Of a stretch of 64,000 nucleotides of DNA, positions 23,802 through 31,345 are shown in pieces; within the stretch, counting starts at the first letter, position 1, and every line of letters starts with the position of its first letter. The stretch is from Saxibacter everestensis (GTDB lineage Bacteria > Actinomycetota > Actinomycetes > Actinomycetales > Brevibacteriaceae), in NCBI RefSeq assembly GCF_025787225.1, contig NZ_CP090958.1, positions 558,001 to 622,000 of the forward strand, read 5' to 3'. The notes beneath the pieces were generated by a model. The model saw only the letters and a program-made list of their open reading frames with translations. It was not told the origin of the DNA and made no database searches. The translations under genes were made by a program, and so were the position numbers.

Positions 23802-24232
23802 GCGGGGACGAGAAAGCACGCGCCGAGGCGTGGCGCTCATGGGCTGAGACGCAGGGTATCGACCTTTCCAGGGAGAGCGTGAACCCTGAGCGGCTGGCAT
23901 TCATGGGTGGTTGGCGGGCGCGAGATTTACCGGCTCGACGCTCAGGGACCGTGAGCATCGAGGAAGTGCTTGAAGGATGGGATGTCCGGGATATGGATGC
24001 GATCGTTCGTCCGGATATGGCTCGCAAGATGGCCGACGCGATACGGGAGCAGCTGCGCACACCGGAAGCCGTGGAACGAGTAGCCAACGTCCTGCACGAT
24101 GCAGACCACGGGGAGACGCTAGCCCGGCACCTTGACCACTGTGAGCGCCCAGACGGCGAATGCGACCGCGCAGAGGTTTACCGGCTCGACGCTGGTGCCG
24201 TGATTGACGCACTGATCGGAGACAAAACATGA
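23798..24232 (+). CDS. Hypothetical phage protein (144 aa)
   Basis: A helical acidic protein (AEAWRSWAETQGIDL, ADAIREQLRTPEAVERVANVL). GTG start, 4-bp overlap on both sides. Function unknown. Confidence 0.65.
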   Translation: MSGDEKARAEAWRSWAETQGIDLSRESVNPERLAFMGGWRARDLPARRSGTVSIEEVLEGWDVRDMDAIVRPDMARKMADAIREQLRTPEAVERVANVLHDADHGETLARHLDHCERPDGECDRAEVYRLDAGAVIDALIGDKT

Positions 24233-24534
24233 ACAGCAACGGTTATGTGGATGCGCCCGTCTACCTGCAGGTCAAGGGCGAGCGAACGCGGTGGAGGGCC
24301 AGCGATGGTAAGTATCCGGTCCAAACCGCGAAGGTCGTTGGCTCGACGCAGGGACGGCCAACCAAACCCCAACCAGACACGGTCCTCGTCAAGGTCACTC
24401 TCCGGATCCCGGTCGGTGCTTTCGACCCGCTAGAGCCCGAAGCGATCGTCGTCGTCCCCGCCGACCTCACCGAAGCCCACCCCGTCGAGGTCGAAGCCGA
24501 CGACCCGCGAGAAGCAGGTGGCAACCAGCCATGA
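24229..24534 (+). CDS. Hypothetical phage protein (101 aa)
   Basis: The beta-rich core VLVKVTLRIPVGAFDPLEPEAIVVVPADL and acidic tail are typical of small actinophage proteins of unknown role. Coupled to both neighbours. Confidence 0.65.
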   Translation: MNSNGYVDAPVYLQVKGERTRWRASDGKYPVQTAKVVGSTQGRPTKPQPDTVLVKVTLRIPVGAFDPLEPEAIVVVPADLTEAHPVEVEADDPREAGGNQP

Positions 24535-24926
24535 GCCTGGACCTCGATTCGATCCGTCGCCGCCGGAAACGAGCCACCGAGAACCACGGTGCAGCGATCA
24601 ACCGGAGCAACGCAGAAAAGTCCTCAGCTGATGTCGACGACCTGGCCGCGGAGGTGGAGCGGCTACGGGACGAAAACGCACGACTCAGGTTGGAACTCGA
24701 CCGGGCATATGCAGAAACCCGGTCTCTGTTCCGGTCGTCGGACGCTGACGGGATCGAGGCCGCGAAGACCCGGCGTATCCAGGATCTCCGCATGGCCAAC
24801 CTGCGGCTCAGATTGGAGCAAAAGGACCAAGCGACAGCGTGGGACGAGGGCTACCACCGCGGCGTCCTTGACCAAGAGGGCGAGCTAGAACAAGCCGACA
24901 ACCCGTACCGGAAGGACGGCCAGTGA
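24531..24926 (+). CDS. Coiled-coil phage protein (131 aa)
   Basis: Heptad-rich segments (DDLAAEVERLRDENARLRLE, RRIQDLRMANLRLRLEQ) predict a long dimeric coiled coil. Function unknown. Confidence 0.65.
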   Translation: MSLDLDSIRRRRKRATENHGAAINRSNAEKSSADVDDLAAEVERLRDENARLRLELDRAYAETRSLFRSSDADGIEAAKTRRIQDLRMANLRLRLEQKDQATAWDEGYHRGVLDQEGELEQADNPYRKDGQ

Positions 24927-25174
24927 TGGCCCCAATGCTCCGCGAGTACTCGACCGCAAAGCCACTGCCGCCGCAGATGATCGAGCCGACATGGCGGCGG
25001 TGCGACCGAGGGCACATCCTGTGCGCGGACGTGTACGACTGCGCGAGGCGAGACCCGCCACCAAGGCTGGTCGGCGTGGCCCGTAGGGGCATTCACGAAA
25101 CCACCGGAAACGTGAACGAGGTACCAGCGGATTCACGTGAGCGGTACGACGACGACGAGGAGACGAAACCATGA
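24926..25174 (+). CDS. Hypothetical Cys-containing phage protein (82 aa)
   Basis: RRCDRGHILCADVYDCARR suggests a single metal site. ATG 24926 overlaps the previous stop; GTG 24923 is possible. Function unknown. Confidence 0.55.
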   Translation: MAPMLREYSTAKPLPPQMIEPTWRRCDRGHILCADVYDCARRDPPPRLVGVARRGIHETTGNVNEVPADSRERYDDDEETKP

Positions 25175-25320
25175 GCGAAAAGTGTGTTGCCTGCGGGAAG
25201 CCGATCCACACCGTTCGCGCCAATCATCCGATTGTCACGCTGAACAGAGTGTGGGTGCACTATTCGATGGTTGCGAATTGGTCGCATTCCGCTATCCCGG
25301 AATCCAAGGTGCAGCGATGA
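25171..25320 (+). CDS. Micro-protein with CxxC (49 aa)
   Basis: Starts MSEKCVACGKPIH, a half zinc-knuckle. It overlaps the genes before and after by four bases, which is the main support for it being real. Confidence 0.55.
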   Translation: MSEKCVACGKPIHTVRANHPIVTLNRVWVHYSMVANWSHSAIPESKVQR

Positions 25321-25655
25321 ATCCGTTGGAGACGCTGGTAGCGGCACGCAACCTACTCGCCGAGCAAATCGAAGCCGCAACTGAAGGGCCGTGGAGCAGG
25401 TTCGGGCACGGCCTCGCTGGCGTCGATTCGGACGGGGACGGAGCGTATGTCACTCAGGGGTTCATGTCGGACCAAGATGCTGCCCTGGTCGTGTCACTGC
25501 GGGCTGCCGCGCCCGCGATCCTCGCCATGCTGGACCTTGCGATTGATGCTTCCACTGACGACGGTGGCTCGCCAGACCCTGTGATGCTGGTTCGTCTCCT
25601 CGCTCTCGCGATAGCGATCCTCGAAGCGAACGGAGAGGGCGAGACCGATGAGTGA
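25317..25655 (+). CDS. Hypothetical phage protein (112 aa)
   Basis: An acidic helical protein with EAATEGPWSRFGHG and DQDAALVVSLRAAAPAILAML. A TEGPW-x followed by ADAALIAxxR-type pattern is common in small actinophage proteins. The ATG overlaps the micro-protein stop. Confidence 0.65.
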   Translation: MNPLETLVAARNLLAEQIEAATEGPWSRFGHGLAGVDSDGDGAYVTQGFMSDQDAALVVSLRAAAPAILAMLDLAIDASTDDGGSPDPVMLVRLLALAIAILEANGEGETDE

Positions 25656-25818
25656 GACCGAGTACCGGATTGACTTCTCGATCCTCAGTCGTGAACCCGG
25701 CGAGGAAGACTTCACCGAGATCGGGTTCGGGTCAACGGCAGCCGAGAGTTCCATCGGCCAGGCCGCCGGGCATATGGCTCATGGCGCGATCCAGAATCAG
25801 GAATGGGATGAAGTGTGA
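25648..25818 (+). CDS. Small acidic phage protein (56 aa)
   Basis: MSETEYRIDFSILSREPGEE looks like a single beta sheet followed by a helix. It overlaps both neighbours. Function unknown. Confidence 0.55.
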   Translation: MSETEYRIDFSILSREPGEEDFTEIGFGSTAAESSIGQAAGHMAHGAIQNQEWDEV

Positions 25819-26213
25819 TGAGTGTTACCGAGGACCGGCTGGCCGAGATCCAAACCCGAGCCGACGCGGCGAGTCCAGAACTTGCCGAACCGCGCGAGGT
25901 ATTCGGCCTAGTTGCCCACACCCAAATTGATGGTTTCGTGTTCCCGGTGGAGCGGAAGAATGCCGAGCAGAGGGCTAAGGCGAACATCGAGTTCGTGGCT
26001 GCTGCCCGGGAGGATGTGCCGTGGCTGCTGGCCCTGGTCCGGGAACAACAAGCGAAGCTCGACGCCGCCCGGGCACTCCACCCCGAGTGTGAGGTTTTCG
26101 TTAGTCCGCATTCGTGCCGCGAAGCGGATTCAGGCCGAGAGCCTGATAATCGATACTCAACCGGCGGCTATTGCCTGTCGTGCAAGGTCCGCCGGGCCCT
26201 GGACGGTGAGTGA
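25818..26213 (+). CDS. Hypothetical phage protein (131 aa)
   Basis: Helical start (VTEDRLAEIQTRADAAS) and NIEFVAAAREDVPWLLALV, a pattern shared with the EAATEGPW-type protein two genes upstream, then a Cys pair CLSCK near the end. Function unknown. Confidence 0.65.
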   Translation: MSVTEDRLAEIQTRADAASPELAEPREVFGLVAHTQIDGFVFPVERKNAEQRAKANIEFVAAAREDVPWLLALVREQQAKLDAARALHPECEVFVSPHSCREADSGREPDNRYSTGGYCLSCKVRRALDGE

Positions 26214-26341
26214 TGGCACTCAAGCTCGTCTTCTGCAAGGACGGCGGAAACGACCATGTGGTGGTCAACGTTTCCGGCAAATGCGTGTACTGCGGGCAGG
26301 ACTTCAGCGACCCGGAAGGGGATGACGATGACGGCGCGTGA
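26213..26341 (+). CDS. Micro-protein with CxxC knuckle (42 aa)
   Basis: The product has KCVYCGQDFSDPEG and a very acidic end (GDDDDGA). Likely a single treble-clef or partial zinc site. Starts at the stop of the previous gene. Confidence 0.5.
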   Translation: MALKLVFCKDGGNDHVVVNVSGKCVYCGQDFSDPEGDDDDGA

Positions 26342-26480
26342 CGACATCGCCACCTGGCTGGACCACGAAGCCGCGCGCGGCCGGCCCGTACCCATGCACC
26401 GCCTGGTGCGGTGGATGATCCGCCGCCATAAACGCCGCCTCGCCCGGACCTGCACCCTGTGCGGGCACAGGAGATGCTGA
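26328..26480 (+). CDS. Small basic CxxC protein (50 aa)
   Basis: A basic helix (MHRLVRWMIRRHKRRLAR) is followed by CTLCGHRRC. GAAGGGG precedes ATG 26328. It could bind nucleic acid. Confidence 0.5.
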   Translation: MTARDDIATWLDHEAARGRPVPMHRLVRWMIRRHKRRLARTCTLCGHRRC

Positions 26481-26575
26481 TGGCGACCCTCACAGCCCGC
26501 CGCGGCATCAAGCCCGCCTTACGCCCACGACAAGCCCGCACCCCGCGCCGCACCAGCTACAGGAGGAAACCATGA
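26480..26575 (+). CDS. Arg-rich micro-protein (31 aa)
   Basis: Eleven of 31 residues are Arg or Lys (RPRQARTPRRTSYRRKP). Its last codons contain AGGAGGAAAC, the ribosome-binding site of the next gene, so coupling may be its main role; a nucleic-acid-binding peptide is possible. Confidence 0.4.
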   Translation: MATLTARRGIKPALRPRQARTPRRTSYRRKP

Positions 26576-26955
26576 CCACTCGTGACGTGATCGCCGCTAT
26601 CGACGGCGCGATCGAAGACTGGGATACGTCGGATGACGCGATGCGCTGGACACCGGAACCACCTGAACAGTTGTCGTCCGGTGGACGGCGGAACCACCTC
26701 CACTGGGCTCCTGTATCGGAGGCCTACTCATCCCACATCCGTCAGTCTTGGGCCGACATGATCGCCTCGAGGAGGGAAGCTACCCGGCTTGTGCAGCGGT
26801 CTATGCGGGTTACCCAAAATGACTTTGCGCTCGATTTCGCACTGGTTGGCCAGCCGGACGTAAAGCCCGATGTTCGTCAGCGTGCCCTCGATGCCCGCCG
26901 TAACCGCAACACCGGACCAGGGAAACCCATCCAGAACCGGAGACGACCACGATGA
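26572..26955 (+). CDS. Hypothetical phage protein (127 aa)
   Basis: Helical acidic start (DVIAAIDGAIEDWDTSDDAM) and a basic Arg-rich C terminus. It has the strongest ribosome-binding site in this stretch (AGGAGGAAAC). Function unknown. Confidence 0.65.
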   Translation: MTTRDVIAAIDGAIEDWDTSDDAMRWTPEPPEQLSSGGRRNHLHWAPVSEAYSSHIRQSWADMIASRREATRLVQRSMRVTQNDFALDFALVGQPDVKPDVRQRALDARRNRNTGPGKPIQNRRRPR

Positions 26956-27626
26956 GCCTGCACTGTATCGTCACTGACTGCGCCGACCCGAACACGGAAA
27001 CCACACGTCTCGCCGAGTATGGGGTGTTGTGCGGCTACCACTGGACGTGGCTGAACCGGGACCTCGCGGACTGCGCCGAATTGGTGGAGAACATCCGCCA
27101 CGAAACGGTGCCGTCGTCCAGCCCGAAAGCGGACGGGATGCCCCGCGCCGGGAAAGCCGACCCACCCGCCCCCATCAACTTGGACGCCGTGGACGTGGCA
27201 GACGAAATCTATACGACCCTCAGAATCGCCTGTGACGCGACAGCGCACCCTATCCAGCAACCACCACCCGTCGAGACGGTTTGGGCGGCCCAGGGCTACA
27301 CGCAGGGCTTGCCAGCGTATACCCAACCTGAGGACGCCGGACGGAAAACCCGTAGCCTTGTCTCGTGGCTCCGCCGTCACCTCCGCGAAATCAGCGAGCT
27401 ACCCGACATTGCCGACCTCGCCGAACAGTTGCGGGCGGTCATCCCGACAGCGAAAGCCCGCTGGCCCATCACCGACCGAGAACGACATTTTCCCGGCGGT
27501 AAATGCCGCAACTGTGCCCGCCTCAACCTGTGGATGCGGCCACCCGAACAGTTTGAGGAACCCGCCCTCGTGTCCTGCCGGTCCTGCGGGTACATCGCCC
27601 ACGACTTCGAGAAGAGGACAGCATGA
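26952..27626 (+). CDS. Zinc-ribbon phage protein (224 aa)
   Basis: Cys/His sites at both ends: CIVTDC, CGYHW at the start and GGKCRNCARLNLW ... SCRSCGYIAHDF at the end, joined by a helical middle. This plan is common in actinophages, function unknown, possibly DNA-binding. Confidence 0.7.
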   Translation: MSLHCIVTDCADPNTETTRLAEYGVLCGYHWTWLNRDLADCAELVENIRHETVPSSSPKADGMPRAGKADPPAPINLDAVDVADEIYTTLRIACDATAHPIQQPPPVETVWAAQGYTQGLPAYTQPEDAGRKTRSLVSWLRRHLREISELPDIADLAEQLRAVIPTAKARWPITDRERHFPGGKCRNCARLNLWMRPPEQFEEPALVSCRSCGYIAHDFEKRTA

Positions 27627-27925
27627 ACCCGTTCGAGTATCCGAGTGTTACCCGCGCTGTGATTGTCATCGAGATGAGCAACGGTGAACGCATGATCCTG
27701 GCATCGGACAGCGTCACCGAAGCAACGTACGAGGTAGAGCGCCGGACGGAGAAGGTGGAACATTTGGTCGGCATCAACCCATACTCGGAGTTCGTGCCCC
27801 GCCCTCATCTGATCACCCTTGAGCTTGAAGTGAACCGCTACACGATGGTCCACAGGCCAGCAGACGAAGAATCCGACAGCACTGAGCTGGTAACAGCGGC
27901 GAACAACGACTTAGTGAAACGATGA
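27623..27925 (+). CDS. Hypothetical phage protein (100 aa)
   Basis: Beta-rich (RAVIVIEMSNGERMILASDS, LITLELEVNRYTMV). Overlaps both neighbours. Function unknown. Confidence 0.65.
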   Translation: MNPFEYPSVTRAVIVIEMSNGERMILASDSVTEATYEVERRTEKVEHLVGINPYSEFVPRPHLITLELEVNRYTMVHRPADEESDSTELVTAANNDLVKR

Positions 27926-28122
27926 CTATGAACCCGGAACACGTACCTACAGAGGAAGAGCTGGCACTTGCCGCCATGGTGGCTAAAGCCAAAGCAGATA
28001 CCCTGCGGGAACTAGCAGACGGGTTCGCCCGAGTGCACACAAGGGGAGTTAGTTTCACGTTCCCGGAAATTATCGGCATCATCCGTGAGACCGCGGATCG
28101 GTATGAAGCGCAATACGGATGA
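27922..28122 (+). CDS. Small helical phage protein (66 aa)
   Basis: An amphipathic helix pair (ELALAAMVAKAKADTLRELA and EIIGIIRETADRYEAQ). ATG 27922 and in-frame ATG 27928 are both possible starts. Function unknown. Confidence 0.6.
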   Translation: MTMNPEHVPTEEELALAAMVAKAKADTLRELADGFARVHTRGVSFTFPEIIGIIRETADRYEAQYG

Positions 28123-28409
28123 CCGTCGAAGACAAGCCTTACCGTAAACTCACCGACCGTGAGAAGCAGGAACGGGTCCAGGAATACCGCGACCAGCACG
28201 GTGACCTGCTCACACTCAGCGAGGCGTGCTGTCGCTACGGTCTCCGTGACAACACCATCCGGAAGTGGATTACTCGCAAACAACTTCCGTGCGTCACGAT
28301 TGACCGCCGCCGCTATGTGTGGAGCGAGGACGTGATGGATTGCATTGCCGCCCGGGAACAATCGAACCGTGGCCCTCGCCGCGTGTTCGTTGACAGAAAC
28401 ACGAAATGA
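28119..28409 (+). CDS. Helix-turn-helix DNA-binding protein, last gene of the early operon
   Basis: The 96-residue protein has LTLSEACCRYGLRDNTIRKWI and QLPCVTIDRRRYVWSEDV, a MerR/excisionase-like winged helix. It is an alternative excisionase candidate or a late-gene activator, since it sits just before the terminator dividing early and late regions. Confidence 0.7.
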   Translation: MTVEDKPYRKLTDREKQERVQEYRDQHGDLLTLSEACCRYGLRDNTIRKWITRKQLPCVTIDRRRYVWSEDVMDCIAAREQSNRGPRRVFVDRNTK

Positions 28410-28451
28410 AACGTACCCTTAGAAATTGCAGGACAGGTCTGCCCACTCAAT

Positions 28452-28480
28452 GCCTCGACCATTAATCGGTCGGGGCGTTT
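28452..28480 (+). terminator. Terminator between early and late regions
   Basis: GCCTCGACC (28452-28460) pairs with GGTCGGGGC (28468-28476) with one G:U pair, then GTTTCT. It closes the long early operon. Confidence 0.75.
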
Positions 28481-28504
28481 CTCATGAGCCGGTGAGGTGA
28501 CTCG

Positions 28505-28735
28505 ATGCGGATCGTCACCGAACCCGAACTGGGAGACCCCACCCGCATCGATGCCACCTGCACCAGGTGCGCCCTCACAACGATGATCGCCTTCCCTGTC
28601 CACGGGATCACCGACACAGGCGTCCTCTACGCTGGTGACCTCGAAGTGTGCCAGCACTGCTGGGCCAGATCCTGGCTATACCGCCGCCGCATCTGGAAAG
28701 CCATCAAGGGTCGCATCGAAGGCATGGTCGCGTAA
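28505..28735 (+). CDS. Small zinc-binding phage protein (76 aa)
   Basis: Two Cys pairs (CTRC and CQHC) in a beta-rich 76-residue protein with a basic C-terminal helix. It is the first gene after the terminator. Function unknown. Confidence 0.65.
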   Translation: MRIVTEPELGDPTRIDATCTRCALTTMIAFPVHGITDTGVLYAGDLEVCQHCWARSWLYRRRIWKAIKGRIEGMVA

Positions 28736-28777
28736 ACGCTGGGTAAGATGCATCTACTGCACCGGCGGGTGAGCAAC

Positions 28778-29068
28778 ATGACCCGGAATAACCAGCAATA
28801 CCAAGACCGAGCCAAAGCCCTCCGGCGCCGGGCACAGAAGAACGGCGAACCCTGCCACATCTGCAAGCGCCCCATCGACTTCGAAGCACACTGGAAACAC
28901 CCACTGTCCTTCACCGCCGACCACGTCACTCCGATAGCCACCGGCGGGAACATCCGCGGCCCGCTCCTCCCAGCACACCGAAGCTGCAACAGCCGCCGCC
29001 AAGCAACACCCATCGACGTACACGCGGCACGCGTCACACAGCGTCCGCACACAACCACCCGATGGTGA
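28778..29068 (+). CDS. HNH endonuclease of the packaging module
   Basis: This 96-residue HNH protein has CHICKRPIDF, TADHVTPIATGG and PAHRSCNSRR. HNH genes next to the terminases are standard in cos phages, where the nuclease works with the terminase during genome end cutting and packaging. ATG 28778 leaves the short upstream extension out. Confidence 0.88.
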   Translation: MTRNNQQYQDRAKALRRRAQKNGEPCHICKRPIDFEAHWKHPLSFTADHVTPIATGGNIRGPLLPAHRSCNSRRQATPIDVHAARVTQRPHTTTRW

Positions 29069-29081
29069 CAGGAGGGACAGT

Positions 29082-29345
29082 ATGAGCGTAGCAACCCTGA
29101 ACGCCATCAAAGAAGCCATCCAAGCCCACATCGAAGCCAAAGACGAGAACGATGATGCTGTCCTCACCGACCACGTCATCGGATACAGCAAAGCCTCATT
29201 CACCGAAGACGGCCTTGTCGGATACTCCTACGGCTACATCGTCTCCGACAACGCCACACCCCACAGCACACTTGGCCTACTCCAGCGAACTACGTGGGAA
29301 CTCGAAACTGACCTGATGACCGACCCCGAAGACGACGAACCCTAA
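29082..29345 (+). CDS. Small phage protein (87 aa)
   Basis: Helical start (NAIKEAIQAHIEAKDENDDA) then a beta-rich part ending in acidic residues. AGGAGGGAC precedes the ATG. Function unknown; placed between HNH and terminase. Confidence 0.65.
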   Translation: MSVATLNAIKEAIQAHIEAKDENDDAVLTDHVIGYSKASFTEDGLVGYSYGYIVSDNATPHSTLGLLQRTTWELETDLMTDPEDDEP

Positions 29346-29458
29346 CCCCCTATACCCCTCCCCCCTATACCCGAAAGCACTCGGGCCGCATAGTGCGATT
29401 TTGTCCACAGGGTGTCAGGGCGGTCTGACACGGGAGGGTTTCTGACATTCCGGGGGTG
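29346..29458. other. Structured gap before the terminase: G4 motif and two hairpins, cos candidate
   Basis: The minus strand of 29346-29372 has four G runs (GGG-TATA-GGGGGG-A-GGGG-TATA-GGGGG), a G-quadruplex pattern. Hairpins follow: CCCGA/TCGGG (29370-29385) and GTGTCAG/CTGACAC (29412-29431). No gene fits. The place directly before the small terminase suits a packaging site, which is inference. Confidence 0.55.
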
Positions 29459-29869
29459 ATGGCGGTGGCCCGGGAGTTGAAGCCTTGTGGGACGTACGCG
29501 GCGTATCGCCGACATCGTCGGAATGGTGAGCCTGTGGATGCGGCGTGTGCTCAGGCTGCTCGGGATCAGAAGACGGTCCGGGTTGACCGTAAGGCGGCGG
29601 AGACGGCGGAGGTTGTGCAGCTCGCGATTGCTGAGGCTCTTGTGTCTGAGGCTCCGGTGGATGAGCTGGTGGAGGCGCGGGAGAACTTGCGGATTGTGAA
29701 GGCGACGATGCGGGCGGGTGTTCCTACGGGGATGGCGGCTTTGTCGAAGCAGTACGCGGATTTGGTGGCGCTGGTGAAACGGCTTGAGAGTCAGTCTGTG
29801 CCGGGGGTGAGCGTCGTTGACCAGCTTGCTCAGCGTCGCGCGGAAAGGCTCGCAGCGTCCTCGGATTGA
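29459..29869 (+). CDS. Terminase small subunit
   Basis: The 136-residue protein begins VARELKPCGTYAAYRRHRRNGE, the DNA-binding start I know from actinophage small terminases, and ends in helical oligomerisation segments. It recognises phage DNA for packaging. It overlaps the large subunit by about 50 bp. GTG 29456 is an alternative start. Confidence 0.82.
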   Translation: MAVARELKPCGTYAAYRRHRRNGEPVDAACAQAARDQKTVRVDRKAAETAEVVQLAIAEALVSEAPVDELVEARENLRIVKATMRAGVPTGMAALSKQYADLVALVKRLESQSVPGVSVVDQLAQRRAERLAASSD

Positions 29870-31331
29870 GTCGGTGCCGTTGTGGCATACGACGGCTGCG
29901 GATGACGCCGTGGATTTGGCTGCGGTCGCTGGGTTGGTTTTGGACCCGTGGCAGGAGTATGTGCTGCGGGGTGCGTTGGGTGAACGCAAAGATGGCAAGT
30001 GGTCGGCGTTCCGGACGTGTTTGGTGGTGCCTCGGCAGAACGGCAAGAACGCGATCCTTGAGGCTAGGGAGCTTGCGGGGTCGCTGCTGTTCGGTGAGGA
30101 ACTGATCGTTCATACGGCGCACCAGTATCGGACGGCGCACAAGTCGATGCTGGCGTTGATGAAGCGGATCAAGCAGGTGCCGGCCCTGGCGGAGTATGTG
30201 GTTGGGTATGACGGCCCGGGGCAGTCGATCCGCGATATCGACGGGTTCAAGACGGGCAACAACCCGGGGATTTACCTGACGAACGGTAACAGCATCGAGT
30301 ATGCGACCCGGTCGGGTGACGCGGGTCGTGGTTTCACCGGGAACCTTGTGGTTCTGGATGAGGCGTACGCGGTGAAGTCCGGGGAGATTGGCGCGCTGCT
30401 GCCGACGTTGTCGTCCACGTCGATGCAGGGCAATCCTCAGGTGTGGTTCACATCGTCGGCGGGGAAGATCGGTTCGGATTATCTGGCGACGTTGCGGGAT
30501 CAGGGCCGGGCTGGATTGTCGGAGCGGTTGGCGTATTTCGAGTGGTCCGCCGATGAGGACGCGACGATCGGCGATGTTGACGCATGGTATGAGGCGAACC
30601 CGGCGTTGGGTTACCGGATCTCTGAGGAGTACGTCCAGGACGAACTGGATTCGCTGATGGATGTGGCCGGTGGCGAGGACGAGTTCAAGCGGGAGCGGCT
30701 GGGGATTTGGGAGAAGCTCGGCGGGGAGCCGTTGTTCCCTCGTTGGCATGACTGTCGTGACGGTGACTTGCATGAGCTGCTGAAATCTGGTGGGACAGCC
30801 GATCAAGGGCTGACCGACATCGCTTTCGCGGTGGATGTCCCACCAGATCGTTCGACGGCGTCGATCGGGGTCGCAGGGTTCCGGGCTGACGGCTCGCTGT
30901 ACATGGAACTTGTGGACCGTGGCGATGGTACGGCGTGGGTCGCACCCCGGCTGCGGGAGATCCTTGATGCTCGCGGTCGCGTGCCTGTGTTCCTGGTTGG
31001 CGATAGTGCTGCTGCCGCGTTGGATCGGGATTTCCGGAAGCACCGTGTGCGGGTGTTGTCGGTGAACAACCGCGTGTACGGGCAGGCGTGCGCGGAACTG
31101 TTCGACCTCATCGACGCGGGGCACGTGGCGCATGCCGGGCAAACGGAACTGGACGACGCTGTTGAGGCTGCGAAGAAGTCGATGATGTCGGACACGTTGT
31201 GGCGGTTGGCGCGGAAAAACCCTGTTACCGATATTTCCCCGCTGGTCGCGGTCACGCTGGCAGTCCACGGGGCGCAAAAACGCCGACCCACAGAGCAGAA
31301 GAAGAAACGCCGCGGATCGGTGTTCGCTTAG
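29817..31331 (+). CDS. Terminase large subunit
   Basis: This 504-residue packaging motor has the ATPase Walker A-type VPRQNGKN (71-78), Walker B VVLDEA (178-183) and a C-terminal RNase H-like nuclease with acidic residues in IAFAVDVPPDRS and VFLVGDSAAAALD. Starts at TTG 29817 inside the small subunit gene. It pumps DNA through the portal and cuts genome ends. Confidence 0.95.
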   Translation: MTSLLSVARKGSQRPRIESVPLWHTTAADDAVDLAAVAGLVLDPWQEYVLRGALGERKDGKWSAFRTCLVVPRQNGKNAILEARELAGSLLFGEELIVHTAHQYRTAHKSMLALMKRIKQVPALAEYVVGYDGPGQSIRDIDGFKTGNNPGIYLTNGNSIEYATRSGDAGRGFTGNLVVLDEAYAVKSGEIGALLPTLSSTSMQGNPQVWFTSSAGKIGSDYLATLRDQGRAGLSERLAYFEWSADEDATIGDVDAWYEANPALGYRISEEYVQDELDSLMDVAGGEDEFKRERLGIWEKLGGEPLFPRWHDCRDGDLHELLKSGGTADQGLTDIAFAVDVPPDRSTASIGVAGFRADGSLYMELVDRGDGTAWVAPRLREILDARGRVPVFLVGDSAAAALDRDFRKHRVRVLSVNNRVYGQACAELFDLIDAGHVAHAGQTELDDAVEAAKKSMMSDTLWRLARKNPVTDISPLVAVTLAVHGAQKRRPTEQKKKRRGSVFA

Positions 31332-31345
31332 AGGGTGGTGGCCGG

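Noticed and set aside
28410-28504. Possible phage tRNA in the early-late gap
   Set aside because: No cloverleaf or anticodon arm can be drawn; the GC stem is a terminator.
29724-31277. 517-residue minus-strand ORF
   Set aside because: It mirrors the terminase large subunit, is Arg/His/Pro-rich and has no recognisable motif.
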